DNA of 64,000 bases. Origin: JAHRAW01 sp965203265. GTDB lineage: Bacteria > Pseudomonadota > Gammaproteobacteria > Arenicellales > Poriferihabitantaceae. The notes under the pieces were generated by a model, which was not told the origin of the DNA, did no database searches, and saw only the letters and a list, made by a program, of their open reading frames with translations. Shown in pieces: positions 17,726 through 27,076 of this stretch. Positions within the stretch are counted from its first letter, which is position 1. Every line of letters starts with the position of its first letter. The stretch is taken from the NCBI GenBank assembly GCA_965203265.1, contig CBDBBV010000002.1, forward strand, positions 558,001 through 622,000. The letters run 5' to 3'. Made by a program: the position numbers and the translations under genes.

Positions 17726-19321
17726 TCAATCAGTAGGCTGTTGTTCGAGTTTTTGTGCCTTGTTTAAATCTTCCTCGGCGCCGTGGTTGTCGTCCAATTT
17801 TTTCTTTGTACGCCCACGATTTTTATATGCTTCGGTGAAGTTTGGATTTATTTCAATGGCTTTTTCATAATCTTTTATTGCACCTTTGTAATCTTTTTGT
17901 TCATATTTCACACTCCCGCGATTATTATACGCATCGGCACAGTTTGGATCTAATTCAATTGCTTTTTCAAAATCACTTAGAGCGCTTTGATAGTCTTTCA
18001 ATTTAGCCTTTGCAATTCCACGATTGTTATATGACTCGGTAAAGTTTTGGTTTATTTCAATTGCTTTGTCATAATCTTTTATCGCACCTTTATAATATTT
18101 TAGTTCGTACTTAACGTTCCCGCGATTATCAAATGCCTCGGAAAAGTTCGGGTTTATTTCAATTGCTTTGTCGTAATCTTTTATTGCGCCTTGGTGATCT
18201 TCCAGTTGATATCTTACATTTCCGCGATTATTATATGCCGCGTCATAGTTCGGATTTATTCCAATTGCTTTATCATAATCTGCTATAGAACCTTGATTAT
18301 CGTCTAATTTATATTTCGCATTCCCGCGACTTATATATACCCAAGCAAAATTTGGATCCGATTTAATTGTAAATTTTGGAATTATTTCAACTGCTTTATC
18401 ATAATCTGTTATCGCGCTTTGCATATTCCCCAATACATACTCCACATCACCACGACCGATGTATGCATAAAAAAGATTTCGGTTTTTTTCATTTTCTTTA
18501 TCATTGTCTGTGTGAGATTCTATAGCATTACTAAAATGCCTTTTTGCATCGTCGTAATTTTCATTTTCTAATAACATAAGACCCAAATATAAATGATCGC
18601 CTGCGCTGTAATCATCAAGTGGTTTGTCATGGGCATTAGAAAGAACGAAAGCAGCAAAGTCGTTGAAAAGGTATTTCTCTGTTATTCCATGTTTATTTTT
18701 CAATTCTTCCATGATTTCTTGTTTGGAATTCTTATCTACTTCTATGGTTTTATAGAATTCTTCATCCATTTCAGCTTTCCCAAATATAAACGCTGACTTC
18801 TGAGCAAGTATACGATCATTTTGATGTTCAGGATTCCATTTCCACCACTCGCGTTTTTCAAAGAAATATTCGATTGATTGTTGTCTTAATTCTTCATAGT
18901 TGGATGCCTCATTTATTTCTACAAAAATATTTCCATGTTCCGTTGACATGGCGCACACCCTTCCGTTTTTATCTGGTTCTGTGTAACAAGAAAACCACAG
19001 GGCAATCAATGGGTCAGTAGTAAAATCAATCAGACAAGTCGCCGCGCCGTAGTGTTGCAATTCTGCAAGCAGTTCAAGATCAGAGTAGCGCTCTCCATGC
19101 CGATTCCGAAGCCTCAATCGGCTTGCGCGATCCAACAGTGTTACGATAGATTTCTGGAATTCTTCTTCCCCTTTTCTTTTCAGTCTCCGGTAACCTGATG
19201 CTTCTAACTTCCAATTGGAATTAGATAGCCCGCGATAAAGAAATCTTAAACCCCCCAATTCTTTTGTCCACATCAGAAACTCGTTGATGGTTTTTATGCT
19301 TTCGTTGTGCGGTGAATTCAT
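17726..19321 (-). CDS. FRG-domain protein with C-terminal TPR array
   Basis: A 531-aa protein of low GC compared with its neighbours. The N-terminal 120 residues match the FRG domain, named for its Phe-Arg-Gly: FLYRGLSNSNWKLEASG at 27-43, then LQHYGAATCLIDFTTDPLIAL at 88-108 split by a short link. From about residue 240 to the end come roughly eight tetratricopeptide repeats of 34 residues with a DYDKAIEINPNF-like consensus, a protein-binding scaffold. FRG domains are of unknown biochemical function and turn up in mobile and phage-related contexts. AAGGA lies 9 bases before the ATG. It stands alone, next to a GIY-YIG gene. A role in defence or toxicity is inference. Confidence 0.82.
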   Translation of the reverse strand: MNSPHNESIKTINEFLMWTKELGGLRFLYRGLSNSNWKLEASGYRRLKRKGEEEFQKSIVTLLDRASRLRLRNRHGERYSDLELLAELQHYGAATCLIDFTTDPLIALWFSCYTEPDKNGRVCAMSTEHGNIFVEINEASNYEELRQQSIEYFFEKREWWKWNPEHQNDRILAQKSAFIFGKAEMDEEFYKTIEVDKNSKQEIMEELKNKHGITEKYLFNDFAAFVLSNAHDKPLDDYSAGDHLYLGLMLLENENYDDAKRHFSNAIESHTDNDKENEKNRNLFYAYIGRGDVEYVLGNMQSAITDYDKAVEIIPKFTIKSDPNFAWVYISRGNAKYKLDDNQGSIADYDKAIGINPNYDAAYNNRGNVRYQLEDHQGAIKDYDKAIEINPNFSEAFDNRGNVKYELKYYKGAIKDYDKAIEINQNFTESYNNRGIAKAKLKDYQSALSDFEKAIELDPNCADAYNNRGSVKYEQKDYKGAIKDYEKAIEINPNFTEAYKNRGRTKKKLDDNHGAEEDLNKAQKLEQQPTD

Positions 19322-19554
19322 TTCTCGATCCTTGAGTAGTGTACGTGTTTGAACCGTGCGATATTCTCGGATTTTCCCTTCATTTCTTCAGAAAGTTTGT
19401 CAAGGTTACCACATCATCCACCATAAATTACACATTTGCCCCCTGCACTTGTGCGCTCCGGGCTAAACGGCTAGCCGGATGATCGATTTGCCGGAGGGGG
19501 TGGCGGCCTGGTTGCCGAAAGAGTGGTCTCCCATCCGTGGGGGAAGGTCAAAGG

Positions 19555-19779
19555 TTAGTTCTTGCGTACCGTTTTGCCTTTTTTGGCCTGTTCCTTCTCC
19601 CATTTAAGGGCTGCGACGTAGGTGGTTCGGTAACCCACCTGCTTGATGTGCCCCTTGCGCCACCTCGGTCTGTTTTGGTGTTCCGATTCGCGCCGGTCTA
19701 TGTCATTGGTGATGCCGGTGTAGACGATTTTGTTGCCGAGTTTGAAGTGGTATTTGTAGGTGTTTCTATCGGTTGACAT
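19555..19779 (-). CDS. Small GIY-YIG domain protein
   Basis: A 74-aa protein with the start of a GIY-YIG nuclease fold: YKYHFKLGNKIVYTGITNDIDRRESEH, here given as two overlapping motifs, the tyrosine pair (YKYHF and VYTGIT) and the catalytic arginine region DIDRRESEH. The C-terminal half, LKWEKEQAKKGKTVRKN, is basic. A GIY-YIG enzyme normally also needs a downstream glutamate, which I cannot place with certainty. GGAGG lies 6 bases before the ATG. Stand-alone short GIY-YIG proteins occur widely, often with no assigned role. It may be a remnant of a homing-type nuclease. Confidence 0.65.
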   Translation of the reverse strand: MSTDRNTYKYHFKLGNKIVYTGITNDIDRRESEHQNRPRWRKGHIKQVGYRTTYVAALKWEKEQAKKGKTVRKN

Positions 19780-20025
19780 GGGTATTCCTCCGGAAAAGTG
19801 AGTAGAAGGTCTGCTATCTGCAGAAATCCGATTCTACCAAGTCGGGTGCAATTTTTCTCGCATTACGCAGATTGCGCCCCGTTTCCCTTGTAAAGCGAAA
19901 CCGTTTTCCCGATAATCCGGCGCAGTCGTCGGCGGGCGGCGTGGCGGATGTGGGTTCGCGCGTCTCCCTCGGCAGAGTTTATCCACCGCGCCCCGTCGGG
20001 GCCGACAACACAGCCATGAAGCCAA

Positions 20026-21624
20026 ATGACCAGTCGCACGCAAAGTCGTAGGGCCGGCGGCAGAGAAGCCCGCAAAGCATTGCGCGCGGCGCCGCTGACG
20101 GAAGAGAACAAGCCGGTTCATCCTGGCGAGATCGGCGGGCGCTTTTTGCCCCTGACCGACGAGGATATTCAGCGAATCAACCAAGCGGTTTTCGACCTGC
20201 TGGAAAACGTCGGGTTTTCGCGAGCGATCCCCTCCTGCATCGAATTGGTGACCAAAGCAGGCGGCAAATTGGACGACAACGGCAGGTTGTACTTCCCGCG
20301 AACGCTGGTCGAAGAGACGCTGGAAAAGGCCGCGCGCAACATCACCCTGCACGGGCAATCGCCGGAATACGACCTGCATCTGAGCGGCAACAAAGTGCAT
20401 TTCGGCACCGCCGGCGCCGCCGTGCATGTGGTGGACGAGTGGAAGACTCATGAAAAATACCCCGGCGTGGGCGTCTACCGCGAATCAACCCTGCAGGACT
20501 TGTACGACGCCTCCCGCCTGATCGACCACCTCGAACACATCCACTTCTTCCAGCGCTGCATGGTGGCGCGGGATATCGAAGAGCCGCGCGCCATGGATCT
20601 CAACACCACCTACGCCTCGGTCAGCGGAACCCGCAAACACTGCGGCGTCAGTTATGTCGAGCCGGAACACGCCGCCGAGGGGCTGAAACTGCTGCACCGC
20701 ATCGCCGGTAGCGAAAAGAAATGGCGCGAACGGCCCTTTGCCAGCGTCTCCTGCTGCTTCGTCGTGCCGCCGCTGCGTTTTGCCGAAGACGCCTGCCGCG
20801 TGCTCGAAGTGTGCGTGCGCGGCGGTATGCCGATACTGCTGTTGGCGGCGGGCCAGGCCGGCGCCACCAGTCCGGCCTCGCTGGCGGGCGCGGTCGCGCA
20901 GGAATGCGCGGAAGTGCTCGGCGCGTTGGTCTATGTCAACCTGATTCAACCGGGCCATCCCGCCATTTTCGCGCCGTGGCCGTTCGTCTCCGACCTGCGC
21001 ACCGGTGCCATGAGCGGCGGCAGTGGCGAACAGGCGGTTCTCATGGCGGCCTGCGGGCAGATGGGGCGGTTCTACGACCTGCCCACCGGCATCGCCGCCG
21101 GCATGGCGGACTCGAAAATTCCGGACGCCCAATCCGGCTTCGAGAAAGGTTATACCGTAACGCTGGCAGGGCACAGCGGCACCAATCTGGTATATGAATC
21201 CGCCGGAATGCAGGGCAGTATACTGGGCTTCAGTTTCGAAGGCGCGGTCATCGACAACGATATGCTCGGCGCCATCAACCGCAGCGTGCGCGGAGTCGAA
21301 ACCGACCCCGCCTCCCTCGCTGTCGATACCGTCGCCGATGTCTGCCTGAACGGCCCGGAGCACTTTCTCGGCCACGACTCCACCCTGTCGAGAATGCAGC
21401 GGGATTATGTCTATCCGGAGGTCAGCAACCGCCTGACACCGGCGGAATGGCAGGAAATCGGCGCCAACCCGGTCAATGTCCCGGCGCGAGACAAGACCCA
21501 GCAGATTCTCGCCAGCCATTTCCCCAACCACATAGACGATGAACTGGATGCGCGAATTCGCGAGGAATTCGATATTCATCTGCCGCGGGAGCAGATGAAG
21601 CCGTGCCACGGCGGCGGCGGATAA
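20026..21624 (+). CDS. MttB-family (trimethylamine methyltransferase-like) corrinoid methyltransferase, no pyrrolysine
   Basis: A 532-aa member of the MttB superfamily: LPLTDEDIQRINQAVFDLLENVGF near the N-terminus in two conserved halves, then VHVVDEWKTHEKYP, SYVEPEHAAEGL and, in the C-terminal half, GAMSGGSGEQAVLMAA and GFEKGYTVTLAGHSGTNLV in part. No amber codon interrupts the frame, so this is a non-pyrrolysine homologue. Characterised members of that group demethylate quaternary amines such as glycine betaine, proline betaine or carnitine using a corrinoid protein. No corrinoid protein is encoded nearby. The start of the FkbM gene overlaps its stop by one base (TAATG). Confidence 0.85.
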   Translation: MTSRTQSRRAGGREARKALRAAPLTEENKPVHPGEIGGRFLPLTDEDIQRINQAVFDLLENVGFSRAIPSCIELVTKAGGKLDDNGRLYFPRTLVEETLEKAARNITLHGQSPEYDLHLSGNKVHFGTAGAAVHVVDEWKTHEKYPGVGVYRESTLQDLYDASRLIDHLEHIHFFQRCMVARDIEEPRAMDLNTTYASVSGTRKHCGVSYVEPEHAAEGLKLLHRIAGSEKKWRERPFASVSCCFVVPPLRFAEDACRVLEVCVRGGMPILLLAAGQAGATSPASLAGAVAQECAEVLGALVYVNLIQPGHPAIFAPWPFVSDLRTGAMSGGSGEQAVLMAACGQMGRFYDLPTGIAAGMADSKIPDAQSGFEKGYTVTLAGHSGTNLVYESAGMQGSILGFSFEGAVIDNDMLGAINRSVRGVETDPASLAVDTVADVCLNGPEHFLGHDSTLSRMQRDYVYPEVSNRLTPAEWQEIGANPVNVPARDKTQQILASHFPNHIDDELDARIREEFDIHLPREQMKPCHGGGG

Positions 21625-22412
21625 TGAAAATTTTTCTCGATGTCGGCGGGCACCGAGGCGAAACCCTTCGTGAGGTGCTGAAGCCGATGTATTACTTCGA
21701 TGTGATTCATTGTTTCGAGCCCCAGCGAGCGTGTTATCAGCTGCTGAAGGAAAAATTCGCGCACCACCTCGGCGGCAAGTTGGCGTTGCACAATTACGGC
21801 TTAGCGGACTTCGACGGCGAGCGCGATCTCTTCGGCGGAACAACCTCGAGCATCGGCGCGAGTCTGTTTGCCGACAAAGTGGATATCGACAATCGCGAGC
21901 ATGAACTCTGCCATTTTGTCAGCGTCAGTGATTTTGTCGAGCGGCATATCGGCGAGGATGACTTTGCGTTGATGAAACTCAACTGCGAAGGCGGAGAATT
22001 GTTGATTTTGCGCGACCTTGTGCGAAGTGGGAATTTCCGTTTGTTGGAGAATGTGTATATCGACTTCGATATTCGAAAAGTCCCATCCCTTCAAGCGGAA
22101 GAAGCGAAAATTTTGCAGGAGATGCGCGACTGTGGGTTCGATAATTACATGTTGCGGGATGATTTGGGGAGAGTGAAAACCTATTCGTTTTCGAGAAAGA
22201 AAATGGTGGCGCGGGGGATGGGCGTGTATCCGGTCCGGTTATGGATGGTGTCGTTGATGTGGGCGGGGGGTAGCAAGTTTCGTCGTCCGCTGAGCCTTGG
22301 TGAACGGATGATGATGTGCATGCCCAGGTGGTTTTGGGGGCGCGTACTTCGCGTGCGGAAGAATGTTTTGAAAGCGTGGATGAAGCGCCGAAATAGGAGA
22401 AGCACCCCGTGA
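21624..22412 (+). CDS. FkbM-family methyltransferase
   Basis: A 262-aa SAM-dependent methyltransferase of the FkbM type. FLDVGGHRGETL is the SAM-binding loop, VIHCFEPQRACYQLL carries the acidic ribose-binding end of strand 2, and LMKLNCEGGE is the family's typical K-x-D/N-x-E-G-x-E block. These enzymes methylate hydroxyl groups of glycans or polyketides. The ATG shares one base with the mttB-like stop, and the stop shares 4 bases with the next glycosyltransferase start (GTGA), so it opens a tightly packed glycan cluster. The last 60 residues are basic and hydrophobic. Confidence 0.82.
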   Translation: MKIFLDVGGHRGETLREVLKPMYYFDVIHCFEPQRACYQLLKEKFAHHLGGKLALHNYGLADFDGERDLFGGTTSSIGASLFADKVDIDNREHELCHFVSVSDFVERHIGEDDFALMKLNCEGGELLILRDLVRSGNFRLLENVYIDFDIRKVPSLQAEEAKILQEMRDCGFDNYMLRDDLGRVKTYSFSRKKMVARGMGVYPVRLWMVSLMWAGGSKFRRPLSLGERMMMCMPRWFWGRVLRVRKNVLKAWMKRRNRRSTP

Positions 22413-23338
22413 ATGGTGAAAGCGCGCCGACCGTCAGTGTCGTTTTGCCCGCTTTCAATGCGGAAAAATTTGTGGGAGAAGCGATCGAGAGCATCCTCGC
22501 GCAAACTTTTACAGACTTCGAGTTGATCGTTATCGACGACGGCTCGACTGACAGCACGCTTGGAATTCTGCGATCCTTCGATGATGATCGAGTTCGAGTC
22601 ATCTCCAATCCCGAAAATCTGGGGATCGTCAAAACTCGCAACATCGGTATCGCCAAAGCTCGCGGCGACTATATCGCCGTGCAGGATGCCGATGACCTCA
22701 GCCTGCCCACGCGGTTGGGAAAACAGGTGGTGTACTTGGAGACACACCCTGAAGTCGCTTTACTCGGCAGTGCCCGAAAAACGCTGCTACCCAATGGGGC
22801 GGTGCGGGCGCACAAGCTACGGCTACAGAAACCTACCTTCGAAGACTTGTTGAAAAGAAACTGCTTCGTGCATGGCTCGGTGATGATTCGCAAAACCGCA
22901 TTGGAAGCGGTCGGCGGCTATAACGATCTGTTCCGTTTTGCCGAAGATTATGAATTGTATTTGCGAATTGCCGCAAAATACGCCACCGCCAATCTGCCTG
23001 AACCGTTGTATGTGTTGCGGCGACATTCGCGCAGGACAACTTGGAAATCCACCCCCCAAATGATGTTGTACCGTCTCCTCGCGCGTGAAATGGCGTTGGG
23101 TAGGGTGTCGGACGAGGCGCTTGTGCGAGTGCGGAGCAAAGGCATTGAATCGTATTACTGCCATTTGCCAAAGGATCAAAAAATCCATTACCATCGGCGA
23201 CTGGCAAACACTTATCAACGCAATCGCCGCCGACAAGAAGCATTGGATCAATATGGGCAACTGCGAAAATTGATGGGTTTCAATTTTGCAAACGCAGTCA
23301 AAATACTTTGCCTGAAATTTGCACAGTCGAGAAACTAA
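22409..23338 (+). CDS. Glycosyltransferase family 2
   Basis: A 309-aa GT-A-fold glycosyltransferase. The nucleotide-binding start is TVSVVLPAFNAEKFVGEAI, then IDDGSTD, the metal-binding DxD-like VQDADDLS at about residue 92, and FAEDYELYLRIA, which provides the C-terminal ED catalytic motif. It begins with GTG overlapping the FkbM stop by 4 bases. The C-terminal 60 residues are basic. The product is probably a surface polysaccharide or LPS sugar chain; donor and acceptor cannot be read. Confidence 0.88.
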   Translation: MNGESAPTVSVVLPAFNAEKFVGEAIESILAQTFTDFELIVIDDGSTDSTLGILRSFDDDRVRVISNPENLGIVKTRNIGIAKARGDYIAVQDADDLSLPTRLGKQVVYLETHPEVALLGSARKTLLPNGAVRAHKLRLQKPTFEDLLKRNCFVHGSVMIRKTALEAVGGYNDLFRFAEDYELYLRIAAKYATANLPEPLYVLRRHSRRTTWKSTPQMMLYRLLAREMALGRVSDEALVRVRSKGIESYYCHLPKDQKIHYHRRLANTYQRNRRRQEALDQYGQLRKLMGFNFANAVKILCLKFAQSRN

Positions 23339-23339
23339 A

Positions 23340-24086
23340 ATGAAGAAAAACTTTCCCATCTATGTTATTTCACTTGCTCGCGCACACGATCGTCGGCGGA
23401 ATATCTGTAAACGACTCGATGATGCCGGTGTTGAATATGAACTTGTTGATGCCGTCGATGGAAAGACAATTGATCCGACCTTATATGAACACCGCCTGCG
23501 TCAAGATTTATCATACAAAAGACACCAAGAGCGATTGAATCAGGCTGAAATCGGGTGCTTTCTCAGCCACTATAGTCTGTGGGAACGCATGATTTCCGAG
23601 CAAACACCCCATGCGCTGATACTGGAAGATGATGTCTGTTGGCATGATGAATTCTTTGAGATAGTCGAGATGTTGCCAAAAGTGGAATGGTTGTGGGATT
23701 TCGTATTGTTATCGCAATATGGGACAAGAAAATTGGAAAAAATACTGTGCGATTTTCCGCACGGTTATCAGCTTGCCCGCTTCAAACGTCCGAGTTGGGG
23801 GTCTATTGCATATGCAATCACCTTGAGTGGAGCGAGAAAGTTGCACAAACAGTGCTTTGAAATTAATGGGACGCTTGACACCATGATGCGTAGATATTGG
23901 GAAAGTAATTTGATGTGGTATGAAGTCATTCCGCCACCGGCATATCAATCCGGCGAACAAACGCTACTCCACCATGATCGTGGGTCGTTGACCAAAGCCG
24001 AGAAACGCCAACGAAGTCTTATGCGAAAATATCGTAATTTTCGCCGCAAACTCTATCACCTAACCCATCCACCCAAGCGGCTATAA
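23340..24086 (+). CDS. Glycosyltransferase family 25 (LPS-type)
   Basis: A 248-aa GT25 member: IYVISLARAHDRRRNICKRL, VDAVDGKTID, AEIGCFLSHYSLWERM and the metal-binding ALILEDDVCW are all family signatures, as in LPS galactosyltransferases of Haemophilus and Neisseria. ATG 23340 lies one base after the upstream stop, so translation is likely coupled. The gene is AT-richer than the core genome. Confidence 0.88.
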   Translation: MKKNFPIYVISLARAHDRRRNICKRLDDAGVEYELVDAVDGKTIDPTLYEHRLRQDLSYKRHQERLNQAEIGCFLSHYSLWERMISEQTPHALILEDDVCWHDEFFEIVEMLPKVEWLWDFVLLSQYGTRKLEKILCDFPHGYQLARFKRPSWGSIAYAITLSGARKLHKQCFEINGTLDTMMRRYWESNLMWYEVIPPPAYQSGEQTLLHHDRGSLTKAEKRQRSLMRKYRNFRRKLYHLTHPPKRL

Positions 24087-24123
24087 AGAAATTTCCGGTG
24101 TTTGGTTCGATCCAAGAATAGAG

Positions 24124-24918
24124 ATGTACTACCTAAATCTGATTGCTGTTTTTGTGCGGGATCAAGTCCGCAATTTCCCTATCGTGCATCGTTACTTGGG
24201 AGATTTTGTCTATGCCGATATTGTCAAACGACACCCGCCGGTATTGAGTCAACGCGAAACTATCGACATCATCGTTAGAAACAAGGCCAGTATTGCAAGA
24301 TACGGAGACGGTGAATACAAACTGTGCCGTAACAAGTCATTGCGCTTTCAACGAAATGCAAATGGATTGGCTAGACGACTGCGCGAAATTCTGCACTGCA
24401 ATATACCCAATTTTCACGCCGCCATCCGCCCATTGCCGGATTCCATGGAGTCGGGATGGTGGTCTCAACTGATTCACAACTACCGAGTCGTTGCCAATCT
24501 GGATAGTAACCCCCCTCGGTTGAATGCTTGTATCGGTTATTTCGAACGTCTCGAATACATTGACGAGATGAAGCGAATTTGGCAAAACCGCGATGTCGTG
24601 TCGATCACCAATGCGGAAACCTTTCAAATGGCTACGGCTTGCAATTTGTTCGCCAACGCAAAATCTCAAGATTTCATATCCGCGCCAAGCGAACAGGCAT
24701 TTTCTGAATACGCTTCCATCCTGCAACAAGCAAAAGGTAGGCACCCGGATACCTTGTTTGTAATGGCATGTGGACCGACTGCTACCGTTCTTGCATTCGA
24801 TTTGCATGTGTACGGTTTTCAGGCGGTGGACATCGGAAGTTTCATCCGCAATGCGCATGATCACTGCATAAGCGAGCCCCAATCGGCGAGCGCTTGCCCT
24901 GCGAAGGTAGATCGGTAA
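24124..24918 (+). CDS. GT-D fold glycosyltransferase (DUF1792-like)
   Basis: A 264-aa protein carrying ASIARYGDGEYKL (RYGDGE at residues 59-64), the signature of GT-D glycosyltransferases, where the Asp/Glu pair binds the metal and nucleotide sugar. Further conserved regions are VSITNAETF and FVMACGPTATVLAFDL. The usual family end (a DIGH-type segment followed by an acidic/aromatic run) is replaced by DIGSFIRNAHDH and a short unrelated tail, so the C-terminus may be degenerate. No frame restores the usual end. It belongs to the glycan cluster. Confidence 0.75.
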   Translation: MYYLNLIAVFVRDQVRNFPIVHRYLGDFVYADIVKRHPPVLSQRETIDIIVRNKASIARYGDGEYKLCRNKSLRFQRNANGLARRLREILHCNIPNFHAAIRPLPDSMESGWWSQLIHNYRVVANLDSNPPRLNACIGYFERLEYIDEMKRIWQNRDVVSITNAETFQMATACNLFANAKSQDFISAPSEQAFSEYASILQQAKGRHPDTLFVMACGPTATVLAFDLHVYGFQAVDIGSFIRNAHDHCISEPQSASACPAKVDR

Positions 24919-24943
24919 TTGACAATATAGGCAATGGAACGAC

Positions 24944-25888
24944 ATGATCAATCATGACGAATTCAAGTTCGATCCCGCCTCGCTTGCGACTCCCCGCAAG
25001 CCGGGTATCAGCGCGTATATGCGAATCAAGAACGAGGGGGAATTCGTCGGTTTGGCGATTCGCTCGCATCTTGAATTCTACGATGAGATCATTGCGGTCT
25101 ATAACGGTTGTACCGACAACACCGAAGAAATTCTCCTCGAACTGCAGGAACAGCATCCCGAAAAGATCAAGGTGTATCACTATCTACCGGAAGTGCACCC
25201 TCTCGGAAGCGAGGCGCATAGACGAGCGCCCACGGAGTCGGTACATAGCATGGCAAATTATTACAATTATGCTCTGTCCAAGACCACCTTCAGCGTGGCG
25301 GCGAAACTGGATGGCGACCACCTCGCTATTCCACAGAATCTCACCCCCTTGATCCATACGATTCGCCGGGACATATCCGCCGGAAAGCAGAAAATCTACA
25401 CCTTTTCGGGCATCAACCTGATACGAAAGTCAGGTTCCATCATGGTCGGTGGACGCGAAAAATATCCATTTGTCGGTCAGGGGGATCACATGTATCATCC
25501 GGTAACGCAACGAATCGTCTTTCGACAAGGCACAACCACGGAAAAATTCGTGAGGCCGACGCCAAAAGAAATGGAATGGCAATACATGGGCATAATGTGT
25601 TTCCATTTGAAGCACTTGAAAAAAGGATATGGCGTGTTCCCCGGGGAGCAGGTTCGGATTGTTTCCTTTGCCGAATTTTGCTCCCGCCGTCATCATAAAC
25701 GATTGGTAAGGCAGCTTCTATTCAGAAACAGATTGCGCTACGAATTGTATCGCCATAAAGTGGTGCAGAAATTGAAATACAAATTGCAGGGACAGCACCC
25801 CAACTTGAAAACAATGCGTTTGATCCGGTTAGCAGAGGATTTGAATGGTATTGAATTCAAGCGCGATGTGTTGGATAAGTTGAGTTGA
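24944..25888 (+). CDS. Glycosyltransferase family 2-like protein
   Basis: A 314-aa protein of the GT2-like group that starts AYMRIKNEGEFVGLAIRSHL and continues with the IIAVYNGCTDNTEEIL segment, the counterpart of the DGSxD strand. KLDGDHLAIP supplies the DxD. The middle has an aromatic/histidine-rich block (GQGDHMYHP) and the C-terminus is basic. Proteins like this occur in LPS and capsule clusters. The donor is unknown. It is 25 bases after the GT-D gene and shares its final bases with the frame of the next gene. Confidence 0.75.
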   Translation: MINHDEFKFDPASLATPRKPGISAYMRIKNEGEFVGLAIRSHLEFYDEIIAVYNGCTDNTEEILLELQEQHPEKIKVYHYLPEVHPLGSEAHRRAPTESVHSMANYYNYALSKTTFSVAAKLDGDHLAIPQNLTPLIHTIRRDISAGKQKIYTFSGINLIRKSGSIMVGGREKYPFVGQGDHMYHPVTQRIVFRQGTTTEKFVRPTPKEMEWQYMGIMCFHLKHLKKGYGVFPGEQVRIVSFAEFCSRRHHKRLVRQLLFRNRLRYELYRHKVVQKLKYKLQGQHPNLKTMRLIRLAEDLNGIEFKRDVLDKLS

Positions 25889-25896
25889 TTTTTGTG

Positions 25897-26970
25897 ATGA
25901 AACCTCACACGAACATGACCACCGAAGAGAAATCGGAGAAAGCATTTCCTACAATCAGTGTAGTTATGCCTACCTTCAATGGTGAAAAATATATTGAGGA
26001 GGCAATTAACAGTATCTTGAGACAAACTTTCACTGATTTTGAACTGATTATCGTGAACGATGGATCGACGGATGACACCGAGAAGATCGTTTTCTCATAT
26101 AAATCGGAAAAAATCAGGTATTACAGCAATGATAAAAATCTCGGGATTTGTGCGAGTTATAACAAATTGATCGATCTATCCCGTGGCGAATTCATAGCCA
26201 TTGCCGAGCACGATGATATTTCTCATCCACAGCGATTGGAAAGGCAGTTGTGTTATATGCGAAGAAATCCGCAAGTTGGCGTGGTAAGTTCGAGACTGAA
26301 ACTGTTTCGAGGAAATACGCCGCCAGCGAATGCATGCAAAGTCCATAAATCCATAGTGGAAAGTCGTAGTCCCGAAAGAATAAGAAGAAAGCTGTTTACC
26401 GGCACCATGGTCGCTCATTCGGTAGTCATGTTCAGGAAAAGTATATTTGTTGATCTAGGCATAAGATATGACGAAAATCTGACTTATTCGTTTGATGTTG
26501 ATTTATTTTTGCGGATCAGTTTAGTAACTGATGTAATCGAGCTGAAAGATCAACTTCTCTTGTACAGACTGCACGAGAATAATACAAGCAAGAATATAAA
26601 AATGAATTCGATATGTACGAAAAAGTTATTCACCAATTTCATCAAAAATAATTTTGGCGTTGATTTTTCAGATGTCTTCGATGATTATTATCGCGTCAAC
26701 GATGTGGAAAATTTCATACTTCTTGATTCTGGCATGGAAAAGATTCTCAAAATGACGGAAGATGATCCAAAATATCACACAAAAGAATTGCGAAAACATT
26801 CCGTCAGGTTCTTGTACAAGCAACTCCGAAACACCCACGCCCGCACAAACGACTACAAGGCAATTTATCATGCCTATCGCAAATCACGACTTCTTCGCTA
26901 CCTGAGCATAAACCGCAAACTATGGTTCCATCTACAGGCATTACGCGCCAAATGGACTTCCCGTGCATAG
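25897..26970 (+). CDS. Glycosyltransferase family 2
   Basis: A 357-aa GT2 enzyme: TISVVMPTFNGEKYIEEAI, IVNDGSTDDTEKI and the metal site AEHDDISHPQRLERQL. It is paralogous in its N-terminal half to the GT2 at 22409. Several in-frame starts exist (TTG 25885, GTG 25894, ATG 25897); the ATG is chosen. This is the most AT-rich gene of the cluster and the last one before the GC-rich FAD-GcvT gene, so the right edge of the acquired glycan block lies near 26970. Confidence 0.86.
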   Translation: MKPHTNMTTEEKSEKAFPTISVVMPTFNGEKYIEEAINSILRQTFTDFELIIVNDGSTDDTEKIVFSYKSEKIRYYSNDKNLGICASYNKLIDLSRGEFIAIAEHDDISHPQRLERQLCYMRRNPQVGVVSSRLKLFRGNTPPANACKVHKSIVESRSPERIRRKLFTGTMVAHSVVMFRKSIFVDLGIRYDENLTYSFDVDLFLRISLVTDVIELKDQLLLYRLHENNTSKNIKMNSICTKKLFTNFIKNNFGVDFSDVFDDYYRVNDVENFILLDSGMEKILKMTEDDPKYHTKELRKHSVRFLYKQLRNTHARTNDYKAIYHAYRKSRLLRYLSINRKLWFHLQALRAKWTSRA

Positions 26971-27076
26971 AATTTCGCCCGCACCCACTTGCCCCAAACC
27001 CCAAAGCAGGGTATAACCCGCCGAGGAACCCCCCCGTCCCAACCCGATCCACCCAACCCCCAAGAGACAACTACCG

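Noticed and set aside
20026..21624. Pyrrolysine-containing trimethylamine methyltransferase
   Set aside because: There is no in-frame TAG. No pyl genes are in view.
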